64,000 nucleotides of DNA from Borborobacter arsenicus. Its GTDB lineage: Bacteria; Pseudomonadota; Alphaproteobacteria; Rhizobiales; Rhizobiaceae. The notes beneath the pieces were generated by a model. That model was not told the origin of the DNA and ran no database searches. It saw only the letters and a program-made list of their open reading frames with translations. How positions within the stretch are numbered: position 1 is the stretch's first letter; each line of letters starts with the position of its first letter. This document shows positions 53,546 through 63,415 of this stretch, one piece after another. Location: assembly GCF_003934165.1 (NCBI RefSeq), contig NZ_RKST01000007.1, forward strand, positions 1 to 64,000, read 5' to 3'. The translations under genes and the position numbers were made by a program.

Positions 53546-55029
53546 CGCTGGCACGGTATCTGTCCGACAGGACACTCGGCGAGTTGCCCGCCACCGTCAT
53601 CCGCCCCGCCTATGATCGCGCCGCCCTCGCGCCGGGGATCGTCCATCTCGGCATCGGTGCCTTCCATCGCGCGCATCAGGCGGTCTACACGGACACGGTT
53701 TTGGCAAGCGGCGATCTGCGTTGGGGCATTATCGGCGCTTCCCTGCGCAGCGCCGACACGCGCGATGCGCTGGCGCCGCAAGACGGCCTCTATACCGTTG
53801 CAGCCCGCGATGGCGCAGGGCAACTGCGCGTGATCGGCAGCAGCGGCGGCCTGCTGGTGGCGCCGGAAAATCCCGAAGCCCTGCTGGCCGCGATGGCGCG
53901 TCCGGAAGTGAAGCTCGTTTCGCTCACCGTGACCGAAAAGGGCTATTGCCATGCGCCGGCCAGCGGCACGCTGGATGAGACGCATCCGGACATAAGCCAT
54001 GACTTGGCAGAGCCGGGCCTGCCGCGCAGTGCAATCGGCTTCATCGTCGAGTCTATCGCCCGCCGCCGTGCTGCGGGCCATGCGCCCTTCACGCTGCTTT
54101 CCTGCGACAATCTTCCGGCCAATGGGCGCACCTTGAAAAGCGTGGTGACCCGTTTTGCCGAATTGCGCGATCCCGATTTCGGCCGCTACGTGGCCGACGA
54201 GATCGCCTGCCCCTCCACCATGGTCGACCGCATCGTGCCGGCCACCACCGATGCCGACCGAGCGGCGATTGCCGAAAGCCTCGGTATGGAAGATGCCTGG
54301 CCGGTGGTGACCGAACCCTTCTCGCAATGGGTGATCGAGGATAATTTTCCCGCCGGACGACCGGAATGGGAACAAGCCGGCGCGACCTTCGTGAAGGATG
54401 TCGGCGCTTATGAATTGATGAAGCTGCGGCTGCTCAATGGCAGCCATTCGACGCTGGCCTATCTTGGCTATCTTGCCGGCCATGAAACCGTCGCCGCAAC
54501 AATTGCCGCGCCGGGTTTTGCCGAGTTGATTAGGGATCTCATGGATGAGGAGGTTTCGCCGACCCTCCCGCATCTGCCCGGCCTCGACCTTGCCGCTTAC
54601 AGGGCCGATCTGCTTGCCCGGTTTCGCAATCCGGCATTGCGCCACCGCACATGGCAGATTGCCATGGACGGCTCACAGAAACTGCCTCAGCGCCTTCTGA
54701 ACACGATACGCGATCGTCAACGGGCAGGCGCGCCTTTCCCGCGACTGGCGCTCGGGGTCGCCGCCTGGATGCGCTATGCCACCGGCATCGACGAAAAGGG
54801 GGCGTCGATCGATGTTCGCGACCCGCTCGCTGGGACCATCAAGAGCCGGGTGCAAGGGATCACCTCAGCTTCTGAACTGACCGCTGCCTTTCTCGGGCTG
54901 GAGCAGGTTTTCGGCACGGACCTTCCCGCGATCCCGCAATTCCGTGCAGCTGTTGAGGCTGCTTTGACAAGTCTTTTGCGTGATGGGGCAGGCACCACAG
55001 TGCAGCATCTTCGCACCTCGCAGGTATAG
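53542..55029 (+). CDS. Mannonate/altronate oxidoreductase (UxuB/UxaB-type, mannitol dehydrogenase family)
   Basis: NADH-dependent polyol dehydrogenase of 495 residues. The Rossmann start GIVHLGIGAFHRAHQ is at about residues 33-47, and the catalytic KLRLLNGSHSTLAYLG (Lys, Asn and His) at about 293-308. It reduces fructuronate to mannonate or tagaturonate to altronate. The GTG at 53542 overlaps the uxaC stop. Sequence resembles UxuB, but the only dehydratase in the window is of the altronate type, so the true substrate is uncertain. Confidence 0.85.
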   Translation: MTLARYLSDRTLGELPATVIRPAYDRAALAPGIVHLGIGAFHRAHQAVYTDTVLASGDLRWGIIGASLRSADTRDALAPQDGLYTVAARDGAGQLRVIGSSGGLLVAPENPEALLAAMARPEVKLVSLTVTEKGYCHAPASGTLDETHPDISHDLAEPGLPRSAIGFIVESIARRRAAGHAPFTLLSCDNLPANGRTLKSVVTRFAELRDPDFGRYVADEIACPSTMVDRIVPATTDADRAAIAESLGMEDAWPVVTEPFSQWVIEDNFPAGRPEWEQAGATFVKDVGAYELMKLRLLNGSHSTLAYLGYLAGHETVAATIAAPGFAELIRDLMDEEVSPTLPHLPGLDLAAYRADLLARFRNPALRHRTWQIAMDGSQKLPQRLLNTIRDRQRAGAPFPRLALGVAAWMRYATGIDEKGASIDVRDPLAGTIKSRVQGITSASELTAAFLGLEQVFGTDLPAIPQFRAAVEAALTSLLRDGAGTTVQHLRTSQV

Positions 55030-55067
55030 AGCGGGCGGGTAGAAAGCGGTTGTGTTTGAGAACTGGT

Positions 55068-55083
55068 AGATTAATATATCAAA
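55068..55083. promoter_or_regulatory. Probable hexuronate-regulon operator, copy 3
   Basis: AGATTAATATATCAAA, about 60 bases before the binding-protein gene, contains ATTAATATAT (55070-55079), also present in copy 2 and, inverted, in copy 1. Its palindrome TTAATATATCAA differs from the others at one position. It would place the importer under the same regulator. Confidence 0.6.
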
Positions 55084-55142
55084 ATTGAGCCCGGGCAGGA
55101 TGTCACATCAGTGATAAGAAGGGATTTCAGGGAGGACGGCAA

Positions 55143-56318
55143 ATGATCAGCATTACTCGCAGACAAGCATTAGGCGGGCTGGCCGGCATGGCGGTATTGC
55201 CGGCCTCGGGCGGCTTCGCGCAGGCGGCGCTACCGACTTCGCCGGTCGCTATCAATGTCGTAGACGTCGCCGGTAATTTGGCGCTCACACAAAAAGCGAT
55301 CGAGAACTATCGGCAGGCCAAGCCCGAGCTGGTGTCGAGCATCACCTTCACCAAGGCACCGGCGCCCGAATTGCCCGGCAAGATCAAGGCGCAGCAGGCC
55401 GCCGGCCGCCTCGATATCGACCTGGTGCTGACTGGTACCGATGCACTCTCCGCCGGCCTCGAACAGGACCTGTGGGTCAAGCTGCTTCCGGACGATACCG
55501 GCAGCCTGCCGAAGCTCGAAGAAATCTATCTGGAGCCGGCAGCACGCATGCTGACACTCGGCAAGGATCACGGCGTTGTCGTGACCTATTATCCATCTGG
55601 CCCGCTGCTGGAATACATGCCCGAAAAGGTCAAGACGGTTCCGGCCACGGCGGAAGAACTGCTTGGCTGGGCCAAGGAGAATCCAAACCGCTTCCTCTAT
55701 GCGCGCCCGGCAAATTCCGGTCCCGGCCGTACCTTCCTCATGGGCCTGCCTTATTTGCTCGGCGACGCCGACCCGAAGGATCCGGTCAAGGGCTGGGACA
55801 AGACTTGGGCCTATCTGAAGGAATTGCACAAATATATCGAATACTACCCGACCGGAACCGGCGCGCTGATGAAGGAGCTCGGCGAGGGCACGCGTGACCT
55901 CACCGTGACCACGACCGGCTGGGATATCAATCCGCGCGTGCTCGGCGTTGTGCCTAAGGAAGCCAAGGTGGCGGCGCTGAAGGGATTCCACTGGGTTGCC
56001 GACGCCCATTACATGTGCGTGCCGAAAGGCGTTTCCGACGAGAAACTGGCCGTTCTGAAGGACCTCATGGCCTTCCTGCTCACCCCCGAACAGCAGGCCT
56101 TCACATATGACGAGGGCTATTTCTATCCGGGCCCGGCGGTGAAGGGCGTGACGCTCGACATGGCGCCGCAGGCGAGCAAGGACGCGATCGCCGAATTCGG
56201 GCGCGAGGAATATGCCGACCTGATCGCCAATAATCCGATCGAGCTTCCGCTTGAGCCGGCAGCGATGGTTACGGCCTTCCGCATCTGGGACGAGCAGGTC
56301 GCGGCGGTGGCGAAATAG
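55143..56318 (+). CDS. ABC transporter binding protein of the hexuronate locus
   Basis: Periplasmic binding protein of 391 residues, family 1 type. The leader ITRRQALGGLAGMAVLPASG has paired arginines before a hydrophobic run, suggesting Tat export. GGGAGGACGGCAA precedes the start. It leads an importer (55143-59280) whose promoter carries the hexuronate operator, so a uronate, oligouronide or aldonate ligand is likely. The family does not reveal the ligand directly. Confidence 0.82.
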   Translation: MISITRRQALGGLAGMAVLPASGGFAQAALPTSPVAINVVDVAGNLALTQKAIENYRQAKPELVSSITFTKAPAPELPGKIKAQQAAGRLDIDLVLTGTDALSAGLEQDLWVKLLPDDTGSLPKLEEIYLEPAARMLTLGKDHGVVVTYYPSGPLLEYMPEKVKTVPATAEELLGWAKENPNRFLYARPANSGPGRTFLMGLPYLLGDADPKDPVKGWDKTWAYLKELHKYIEYYPTGTGALMKELGEGTRDLTVTTTGWDINPRVLGVVPKEAKVAALKGFHWVADAHYMCVPKGVSDEKLAVLKDLMAFLLTPEQQAFTYDEGYFYPGPAVKGVTLDMAPQASKDAIAEFGREEYADLIANNPIELPLEPAAMVTAFRIWDEQVAAVAK

Positions 56319-56332
56319 GATCGTCTGTCGGT

Positions 56333-56370
56333 CATGCGCGGCAATGACGCCTGTTTTGGTGCCGCGCATG
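56333..56370 (+). terminator. Hairpin between binding-protein and ATPase genes
   Basis: CATGCGCGGCA (56333-56343) pairs perfectly over 11 bases with TGCCGCGCATG (56360-56370) around a 16-base loop, 15 bases after the binding-protein stop. It is the same arrangement as after aapJ, the 28958 gene and dctP. Confidence 0.6.
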
Positions 56371-56460
56371 TCCGGAGCTGAAATCCGGCCATGCCGGGTA
56401 TTCACTTCACGTCGGGATTCGGGTTGCCGCCCGGCTGCCGCACAATAACGGGATTCATGG

Positions 56461-57528
56461 ATGCTGCTGGCATCGTCCAAATTCGATGAGCTCCGCCTTG
56501 ACCATGTGACGCGTTCATTCGGGTCGGTGAACGCCCTTCAGGACATTTGCCTGACCATTGGAAAAGGCGAGTTCATTGCCCTTCTCGGTCCGTCGGGCTG
56601 CGGGAAATCGACGGCCCTCAACTGTATCGCCGGGCTGCTTGCCGCAACCGGCGGCAGCATCTGGCTCGATGACAAGCGCATCGACCAGTTGAAGCCGGAG
56701 GATCGGGGCTTCGGTATGGTGTTCCAGTCCTACGCGCTGTTTCCCCATATGAGCGTTCGCGCCAATATCGGCTTCGGCCTGAAGATGCGCGGCACCGCCA
56801 GGGCCGAGATCGCCAAGCGGGTCGATGAGGCGCTGGCGCTGGTACGTCTCGAAGCGCATGGCCACAAGTTGCCCGGCCAGTTGTCCGGCGGCCAGCAGCA
56901 GCGTGTCGCCATTGCGCGCGCCATCGTCATCGAGCCGCCGCTGGTGCTGATGGACGAGCCGCTGTCCAATCTCGATGCCAAGCTGCGCCTGGAAATGCGC
57001 GCCGAGATCAGGCGCATCCATAATCAGCTCGGCGCCACCACCATTTACGTCACCCATGATCAGGACGAGGCGCTTTCGCTCGCCGACCGCATCGTGGTGC
57101 TGCGCGACGGCAGGATCAGGCAGGTGGGCGCGCCGCGCGATCTCTACGAGAGCCCCGACCATCTCGACGTTGCCGAATTCATGGGCTATCGCAACCGCCT
57201 TACCGGCAAGGTGACCGCTCGCGACGGCGACCGCGTGACGGTCGAGGTCAGTAGCGTCAGGCTAGCCGGCACTATGCGCGGTGACATCTCTGTCGGCGCG
57301 CAGGCGGTCATTGCCGCACGCCCGGATGACGTCACCGCTATCGACGGCAGCGACAACGCGCTCAAGGCGATCGTCGAAACCATCGAGTATCGCGGTCGGG
57401 AGTTTGTTGGCACCGCGCGCACCGAGGGAGGTCTCGAGCTGATTTTCCATGCGCCGCAGGCCGCAGCGATAGGGAGCACCATTTCGCTGGCGGTCGACCC
57501 GGCCCACGCCTTGGCTTACGCGGCGTGA
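56461..57528 (+). CDS. ABC transporter ATPase of the hexuronate locus
   Basis: ATPase of 355 residues. Walker A GPSGCGKST, Q-loop GMVFQSYALFPHMS, signature [15 protein letters not shown], Walker B LVLMDEPLSNLD and switch His in YVTHDQDEA; TOBE domain in the last about 100 residues. The ATG at 56461 has little ribosome-binding sequence. The following permease starts within its stop codon. Confidence 0.9.
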   Translation: MLLASSKFDELRLDHVTRSFGSVNALQDICLTIGKGEFIALLGPSGCGKSTALNCIAGLLAATGGSIWLDDKRIDQLKPEDRGFGMVFQSYALFPHMSVRANIGFGLKMRGTARAEIAKRVDEALALVRLEAHGHKLPGQLSGGQQQRVAIARAIVIEPPLVLMDEPLSNLDAKLRLEMRAEIRRIHNQLGATTIYVTHDQDEALSLADRIVVLRDGRIRQVGAPRDLYESPDHLDVAEFMGYRNRLTGKVTARDGDRVTVEVSSVRLAGTMRGDISVGAQAVIAARPDDVTAIDGSDNALKAIVETIEYRGREFVGTARTEGGLELIFHAPQAAAIGSTISLAVDPAHALAYAA

Positions 57529-58433
57529 GTACGCGGATGCAGAGGGCAGACCATACGCCGGCCCTTTCGCTGCGCCAGCGCCTGGCGCTACGGGGTATAG
57601 ATGGCGTTACGTTGCTGGTGCTGCCGGCTGTCCTGTTCGTGCTCGCCATCTTCGTCTATCCCTTCGCCTATGGCCTGCTTTTGTCCTTCGAGCCGAAGCA
57701 AGGCGGTATATTCGCCAACTACACCCGCTTCTTCTCCGACCCGTTCCTCTATGACACCATCGCCACGACGCTTTGGCTTGCCGTTCCGGTCACCATCATC
57801 AGCCTGGCCTTCGCGCTTCCCGTGGCGTTCCGTGTCCGGCTGATGACCCGCCAGCGGTTGCTGACAACGATCCTCGTCCTGCCGGTCACGCTAGGCACGG
57901 TTCTGGTGGCCGAAGGCCTGCTGAATTTCCTCGGGCCGCAGGGCTGGTTCAGCCGCACGCTGATGCTGTTCGGGATCATCGACAGCCCGGTCAAGCTCAC
58001 CAATAATTACTGGGGCGTGTTTGCCTCGCTGATCATCACCGGCTTTCCGTTCACCTTCCTGTTGACGCTGTCTTACGTCACCGGCATCGATCCGGCATTG
58101 GAGCAGGCTGCCGCGACACATGGCGCGCGCGCCTGGCAACGTTTCCGCCATGTCTTCCTGCCGCTTCTGGTGCCGGGCCTGGCAATCGCCTTTTGCCTGT
58201 CCTTCGTGCAGGCCTTCGCCGTCTTCCCTTCCGCCATCCTACTGGGTGCGCCGGCGGGGCCGACGCGCGTCATCTCGATTGCGGCGTATCAGGCAGCCTT
58301 CGAGCAATATGACTATTCGATGGCCTCGGCGATCGCCATGATCATGGCGGCGGTGCAACTGGTCATCGTCGTCGCCGTGCTGATGTTGCGAAACCTGTTC
58401 TATCGCGGCACGACCGCAGGCGGGAAGGGCTGA
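57525..58433 (+). CDS. ABC permease 1 of the hexuronate locus
   Basis: Inner-membrane permease of 302 residues (PotB/CysT-like), about six membrane segments, the first at GVTLLVLPAVLFVLAIFVY. The EAA loop region reads EQAAATHGARAWQRFRHVFL. GTG start overlapping the ATPase stop. Forms the channel with the next gene product. Confidence 0.86.
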   Translation: MSTRMQRADHTPALSLRQRLALRGIDGVTLLVLPAVLFVLAIFVYPFAYGLLLSFEPKQGGIFANYTRFFSDPFLYDTIATTLWLAVPVTIISLAFALPVAFRVRLMTRQRLLTTILVLPVTLGTVLVAEGLLNFLGPQGWFSRTLMLFGIIDSPVKLTNNYWGVFASLIITGFPFTFLLTLSYVTGIDPALEQAAATHGARAWQRFRHVFLPLLVPGLAIAFCLSFVQAFAVFPSAILLGAPAGPTRVISIAAYQAAFEQYDYSMASAIAMIMAAVQLVIVVAVLMLRNLFYRGTTAGGKG

Positions 58434-58434
58434 G

Positions 58435-59280
58435 ATGATCCGCGATACCACAATCGGCGCCAAGCTCTGGATAACCGCGATCTGGGTGGTGGTCGCCTTT
58501 TTCGTCATCAACCTGATGGCGATGATCGCAACCGTCATCTTGTCGTCCTTCGCCACGCGCTGGCTCGGAACCTGGCTGCCGGCCGGCTTCACCACGCGCT
58601 GGTATTTCACCGCCTGGGCAGAATTCCAGCTTTACGACATATTGATCGTTACCTTCCAGATCGCCTTCACCGTGGTGGCGCTTTCAGGTTTGCTTGGCGT
58701 TACGGCGGCTTACGCGCTCGCACGGCGCGACTTCCCCGGCAAGAAACTGGTGATGCTCCTGTTTCTGTTGCCTCTCCTGGTGCCGCCGATCACCTTCGGC
58801 ATCCCGTTGGCAACCGTGCTCTACCAGGCCGGCCTTGGCGGCACTTTCTGGGGCGTGGTGCTGGCCAATCTGGTGCCGACGGTTCCCTTCGTCATCCTGG
58901 TGATGATCCCCTTCATCGAGCAGATCGACCCCAAGATCGAAGCGGCGGCGCGCGTCTTCGGCGCCAACACCTTCCAGCTTTTCCTGCATGTGCTGCTGCC
59001 GATGCTGATACCGGGCATCCTTGCGGCGCTGCTTCTGGTGCTGGTGCGCACCGTCGGCATGTTCGAGCTGACCTTCCTGACGGCCGGCCCGACCAGCCAA
59101 ACGCTGGTGGTGGCGCTCTATTACTCGGTCTTCGCCTCGGGCGTGCGTGCCGTGCAGTCGATCGACGCCATGGCAGTGATCTATATGATTACCACGCTGG
59201 TCTGGCTCTTGATTGCGCTGCGCTTCGTCAATCCGACCCAGATCGTCGCCCGCGCCAAGCAGCAGCCGGCATCGGCATAA
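58435..59280 (+). CDS. ABC permease 2 of the hexuronate locus
   Basis: Inner-membrane permease of 281 residues (PotC/CysW-like), six membrane segments; first at ITAIWVVVAFFVINLMAMIA. The EAA loop reads EAAARVFGANTFQLFLHVLL. It begins one base after the previous stop codon. Last gene of the importer. Confidence 0.86.
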   Translation: MIRDTTIGAKLWITAIWVVVAFFVINLMAMIATVILSSFATRWLGTWLPAGFTTRWYFTAWAEFQLYDILIVTFQIAFTVVALSGLLGVTAAYALARRDFPGKKLVMLLFLLPLLVPPITFGIPLATVLYQAGLGGTFWGVVLANLVPTVPFVILVMIPFIEQIDPKIEAAARVFGANTFQLFLHVLLPMLIPGILAALLLVLVRTVGMFELTFLTAGPTSQTLVVALYYSVFASGVRAVQSIDAMAVIYMITTLVWLLIALRFVNPTQIVARAKQQPASA

Positions 59281-59332
59281 GCGGTAAGGCCCCATTGAGC
59301 CTGCGGCACCAAGAGATGGATGGTCGTGAACC

Positions 59333-60412
59333 CTACCTGACTTCAAAGGTGGGCTTGAACCAGGCTGGGGCAAGGCTCTGGTCGAGGTCGAGCGACAGCA
59401 CATTGTTCTTGTCGACGATCTCGACATGCGGGCCGACATGCCTGTGCTCAAGTGTGCCCTCGATGGCCCGGATTGCCTGGTCGATGGCGATCCGGCCCTG
59501 AAGCGGCGGCGAATCCGTTGGGGCAGCGAGCACCTTGGCCCGGTTTATTTCCCGAAAGGTGCCGTGGGTGAAATAGTCGGCCAGTATCTTGATCTGGCCT
59601 TGCCTGTTCTGGGCGCGCAGCACGCTGACAGCTGCATCGGCGGTCGGCGCGCTGCCGACGATATAATCGATGTCCGGCTGCGCTTCCAGCAGTTCCTCGA
59701 TCAGCAGAAGCTGGATCTCAAGCCCGGTGTCGCCCCATTTGACCGCGGTTATCTTCGCCGAGCTATCCTTGATGGCTTTCTGGAAGCCTGCTTCGACGAA
59801 CTGTACCCAGCCCGCTCCTTTCGGGCCCGGGAACCAGGCGACTTTGACCGGCTTGGACCCTGCCGGATGGAGGCCTGCCAGATAGGCGCCGATCGACCGG
59901 CCCATCTCTTCCCATGATACGCCGGTCTTTGCCGTGATGCCGGCATCATCGATGTCATTGACGGCCGCAATTACCGGAATATGCCGGGCGATCTCCTTGA
60001 TGGTTGGAGTGAGACCGTCATAGGAGACGGTGCCGACGATGAGGGCATCGGCATCGCCACTGCATGCCTTTATCTGCTCGATCTGGCGTTCAAGATTGGG
60101 ATAGCCGCCGGCCTCCACCACGGACAGTCCGACGCCTGCGGCCTTTGCCTGTTCGACCATCCCATAATTGACGCTGACCCAATAGGAATCCTTCAAATGC
60201 GGATATGACGCGCAAATCTTCCAGGGCTTCGCCGCCTTGGTCACCGGCTGGTAGTCGATTGTCATGGGTGGGCGCGAATAGTCGAAGGGCGGCTCCCACG
60301 TACCCAGTTGCCATGCTGCCGGCCTCTCATTGGCGCTGCCGGCCGCAACGGCCAGCCCCAGCGTTGCCGTGCAAAGCACGCAAAGGTGCATGAAGCTCAT
60401 GATCGTTTTCAT
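59333..60412 (-). CDS. torT: Periplasmic TMAO-binding sensor protein
   Basis: Periplasmic binding protein of 359 residues of the ribose-binding fold. A signal peptide covers about 1-27. The mature part shows [20 protein letters not shown] and [15 protein letters not shown]-like blocks that match TorT, which binds trimethylamine N-oxide and passes the signal to TorS. The start is at 60412; the frame is open far upstream, but only as antisense to torS. It is divergent from torS with a 54-base spacer. TorT-like proteins paired with TorS are the basis of the call; the ligand in this organism is not proven. Confidence 0.82.
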   Translation of the reverse strand: MKTIMSFMHLCVLCTATLGLAVAAGSANERPAAWQLGTWEPPFDYSRPPMTIDYQPVTKAAKPWKICASYPHLKDSYWVSVNYGMVEQAKAAGVGLSVVEAGGYPNLERQIEQIKACSGDADALIVGTVSYDGLTPTIKEIARHIPVIAAVNDIDDAGITAKTGVSWEEMGRSIGAYLAGLHPAGSKPVKVAWFPGPKGAGWVQFVEAGFQKAIKDSSAKITAVKWGDTGLEIQLLLIEELLEAQPDIDYIVGSAPTADAAVSVLRAQNRQGQIKILADYFTHGTFREINRAKVLAAPTDSPPLQGRIAIDQAIRAIEGTLEHRHVGPHVEIVDKNNVLSLDLDQSLAPAWFKPTFEVR

Positions 60413-60466
60413 GAACGGAACGCTAGACGGCTTACGCCGGCAGTGCAAACCGTGGTTATATGCGGC

Positions 60467-63391
60467 ATGCTTAGTAGGTTCGGCATCGGTGGGAGGCTGT
60501 TTCTCGCCTTCCTGTGCATCACTGGCCTGTCGCTGACTTCTGGCATCGCCAGTTGGCTGATCTTGCGCCATATCGCTGCCGCCCAGGCGGTCGTCAACAC
60601 CCAGGCCTTGCCTGCCGTCGCAGCGACCCAGCGCACTGCCGAGCTGAGCGCCAAGCTCGTCGCCACCGCGCCGGTGCTGGCCGCCGTCCAATCGAGCGCC
60701 GAACTGTCGAGCGAGCAGACCAAGCTGTCGCGGCTTGCTCAGGCGATGGTGGCCTCGCTGGATGAGGCGCGCAAACTGGCGATCGACACCGCACTTGTCG
60801 AGGAGTTCGCAGGCGCGGTCGAGAAGATGCTCGCCAATCTGAAAAGCAACTACGAACTCGTGCGCCAACGGTTGGAGCAGGAGGCCGCCTATCGCGACCG
60901 TGCCGAGAAAGTGGCCGATGCGGCGCAGTCGATTCTGCTTTTGTCGGAGACGCTGATTTCCAATGCCTCGGCCGGCGCTTCGGCTGTCACCGCCAACCTC
61001 TATGGCCTGATCGACGACCCTGCGCGGCGCGAGGACGCCTATAGCGCCATCGACCGGCTGATCGAGCACGATATTTTCCTGATGGAGCGAATGTACGAAC
61101 TGCGCCATCGCAGCGCCCAGATCAGCCTTCTGGTAAACCGCCTGACCCGCGCTCAATCGCTGCCCGAAATCCGCGAGATCAGCAGCATCTTCCAGGATCA
61201 TATGAAGGTGATCCGCCGGCGCATACTGGGCATCGATGATCCGGTGCGCCGCGCGCAGGCGCTTGAGTTCTTCAGCACGATGGAAGCGGCCGCCGGCGAT
61301 GTGCCCGTCGCCGGCTCGTTGTTCGGACGCCGCCAGCGCATTGTCGACCTGATCGGCAGGCTCGACACCATGGCGGAGGCCAATCGCGATCTTTCGGTTA
61401 AGCAGAATGCGGTCGCCAGAAGCATCCTTGATCGCTCCGACGAATTCGCGCGCAGCACGGCCGAGCGGGCCGACCACGCCGTGCAGATCGGCGTCATCGT
61501 GCTCATCCTGACGCTGGTTGGCGCGGTGATGGTGTCGGGCGGGATCGTGTGGCTTTACGTCGAGAGGAACCTGGTGCGGCGGCTCGGGGGCCTCTCGCGG
61601 GCGATGCAGCGGCTGACCGCCGGCGACCTCAGTGTGGAGGTCGCGGAAGAGGGCGATGACGAGTTGCGCACCATGGCGGTGACTGTAAACCGCTTCCGTG
61701 AAGAATCACGGCGCCGGCTGGACCTTGAACAGGAGCGTGAGCGTATAACGGTCGAACTCCGGCGCCACCGCGAGGAGTTGCGGCAACTGGTCGAGGAACA
61801 GACCGAGCAGATCAGGCTTGCCAACACCCGTCTTCGCCAGGAGGCGATGGACCACGTCCAGGCAAGGCAGCGCGCCGAACAGGCGAGCAATGCCAAGTCC
61901 GCCTTTCTGGCGACGATGAGCCATGAAATCCGCACGCCGATGACCGGGATGCTCGGCATGATGCGCCTGCTTGCTGACACCAGATTGAGCACGAAACAGC
62001 GCCAACACCTTTCGATTGCGGCCAATTCAGGCGAGGCTCTGCTGGGTATCCTCAACGCGATCCTCGACTATTCGAAGATCGAATCCGGCAATGTCATGCT
62101 GGAAGAGGTCGATTTCGACATGGCGGCGCTGGTGGAAGGCGTCGTTGCCTTCATGCGGCCGATGGCAACCGAAAAGGGGCTCGATCTCGGCATGAAGATC
62201 GACCCGACCCTCGCGCCGGCATTTTCAGCGGACGCAACCAAGATAAGGCAGGTGCTGTTCAACCTGGTGAGCAACGCGATCAAGTTCACCGAACGCGGCG
62301 AGATATGCGTGGAGGTGTCGGTGCAGGGAGGCGGCAAGGGCAGGCAGCGTGTGAGCCTCAGCGTTTCCGATACCGGGATCGGCATTTCACCGGAGCATCA
62401 TGAGCAGATATTCCAGGCTTTCACGCAGACTGACGCTTCGATCACGCGTCGTTTCGGCGGCACAGGGCTCGGCCTTACCATCAGCCGCGAACTGGCGCGC
62501 CTCATGGGCGCCGATCTCAAGGTCGTTTCCGTGCCCGGCGCCGGAAGCACGTTCAGCTTCGAGCTGACGCTGAAAACGGTGCGCCGGCGAAAGCCGGTGG
62601 AGGCACGCCGCTCTTATGCCCGTCTGCCTGTTTCGCCCCGCAACGTCCTCCTGGTTGAGGACGACGCCGCAACGCGGCTGGTGGCGGATACCGTCCTGTC
62701 TCAGGCCGGCCACAGGGTGAAGGCGGTGAGTAGCGGCTTTGCGGCACTCGAGGCGCTTGGGGAGTTCAAGCCGGACATTCTGGTAATCGACATCAGCCTG
62801 CCGGGCATTGACGGGCTCGAAACCATGAGGCGGGTAAGAAACGCACTCGGGACGCCGGGCCTGCCGGTCATTGCGATGTCGGCGCATGTCTTCACCTCGG
62901 AGGTGGAGCGCTACCTCAACTCCGGTGTGGATGCATTCGTGGCAAAGCCCATCATCGACGACCACCTGCTCGAAGCGGTCGATGCGCTTTCCCGCCGCGT
63001 GTCCGACGATCGCTCCATCTTGCCCGCATTCGACGAGGCTGCCTGCAAGGCCGACATCGAAGCTCTTGGACCGCAGATGGTCGAGCGTCTTCGGGGGATT
63101 GCGCTGGACAGCCTGCCGCAGCGTTTCGAGGCAATGCACCAGGCGGTGGGGGAAAATGACCGCAAGGCTCTAAGGGATCTTGCGCACGCAACGAAAAGCT
63201 CTGCCGGATCGCTCGGTTTTCCAAGGCTGCTTGCCGCCGCAGCCTCGCTCGAAGCAGCAGCGGCGATGGCTGTGGGCCCGGAGCTGGAGCGTTTGATTGG
63301 CGAATGCGACGCGGCCTTTACCGCCGGCCTTTTCCAATTGGAGACCATGCTGTCGGCCGATCGAAACACTGAGAGGGCAGCGGCGGAATAG
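60467..63391 (+). CDS. torS: Hybrid sensor histidine kinase TorS
   Basis: Tripartite membrane sensor kinase of 974 residues. First membrane segment about 10-34, a helical periplasmic sensor (about 35-338), second segment about 340-363, HAMP and coiled coil to about 475, then the kinase with phospho-His486 in [10 protein letters not shown]-box [11 protein letters not shown] and GTGLGL. A receiver domain starts at about 725 with phospho-Asp775 (VIDISLPG), and a C-terminal HPt domain carries His907 ([10 protein letters not shown]). This three-site relay is the TorS layout. ATG 60467 lacks a strong ribosome-binding site. It should phosphorylate the TorR encoded convergently at 63416. Confidence 0.88.
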   Translation: MLSRFGIGGRLFLAFLCITGLSLTSGIASWLILRHIAAAQAVVNTQALPAVAATQRTAELSAKLVATAPVLAAVQSSAELSSEQTKLSRLAQAMVASLDEARKLAIDTALVEEFAGAVEKMLANLKSNYELVRQRLEQEAAYRDRAEKVADAAQSILLLSETLISNASAGASAVTANLYGLIDDPARREDAYSAIDRLIEHDIFLMERMYELRHRSAQISLLVNRLTRAQSLPEIREISSIFQDHMKVIRRRILGIDDPVRRAQALEFFSTMEAAAGDVPVAGSLFGRRQRIVDLIGRLDTMAEANRDLSVKQNAVARSILDRSDEFARSTAERADHAVQIGVIVLILTLVGAVMVSGGIVWLYVERNLVRRLGGLSRAMQRLTAGDLSVEVAEEGDDELRTMAVTVNRFREESRRRLDLEQERERITVELRRHREELRQLVEEQTEQIRLANTRLRQEAMDHVQARQRAEQASNAKSAFLATMSHEIRTPMTGMLGMMRLLADTRLSTKQRQHLSIAANSGEALLGILNAILDYSKIESGNVMLEEVDFDMAALVEGVVAFMRPMATEKGLDLGMKIDPTLAPAFSADATKIRQVLFNLVSNAIKFTERGEICVEVSVQGGGKGRQRVSLSVSDTGIGISPEHHEQIFQAFTQTDASITRRFGGTGLGLTISRELARLMGADLKVVSVPGAGSTFSFELTLKTVRRRKPVEARRSYARLPVSPRNVLLVEDDAATRLVADTVLSQAGHRVKAVSSGFAALEALGEFKPDILVIDISLPGIDGLETMRRVRNALGTPGLPVIAMSAHVFTSEVERYLNSGVDAFVAKPIIDDHLLEAVDALSRRVSDDRSILPAFDEAACKADIEALGPQMVERLRGIALDSLPQRFEAMHQAVGENDRKALRDLAHATKSSAGSLGFPRLLAAAASLEAAAAMAVGPELERLIGECDAAFTAGLFQLETMLSADRNTERAAAE

Positions 63392-63415
63392 CGCTGTCTG
63401 CCTATCGCGATCTGG

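Noticed and set aside
60413-60466. TorR-box direct repeats in the torT-torS spacer
   Set aside because: The spacer is only 54 bases and I could not find a repeated decamer in it.
60413-61477. The long upstream extension of the torT reading frame
   Set aside because: It runs antisense to torS and has no recognisable domain. The signal peptide at 60412 is the natural TorT start.
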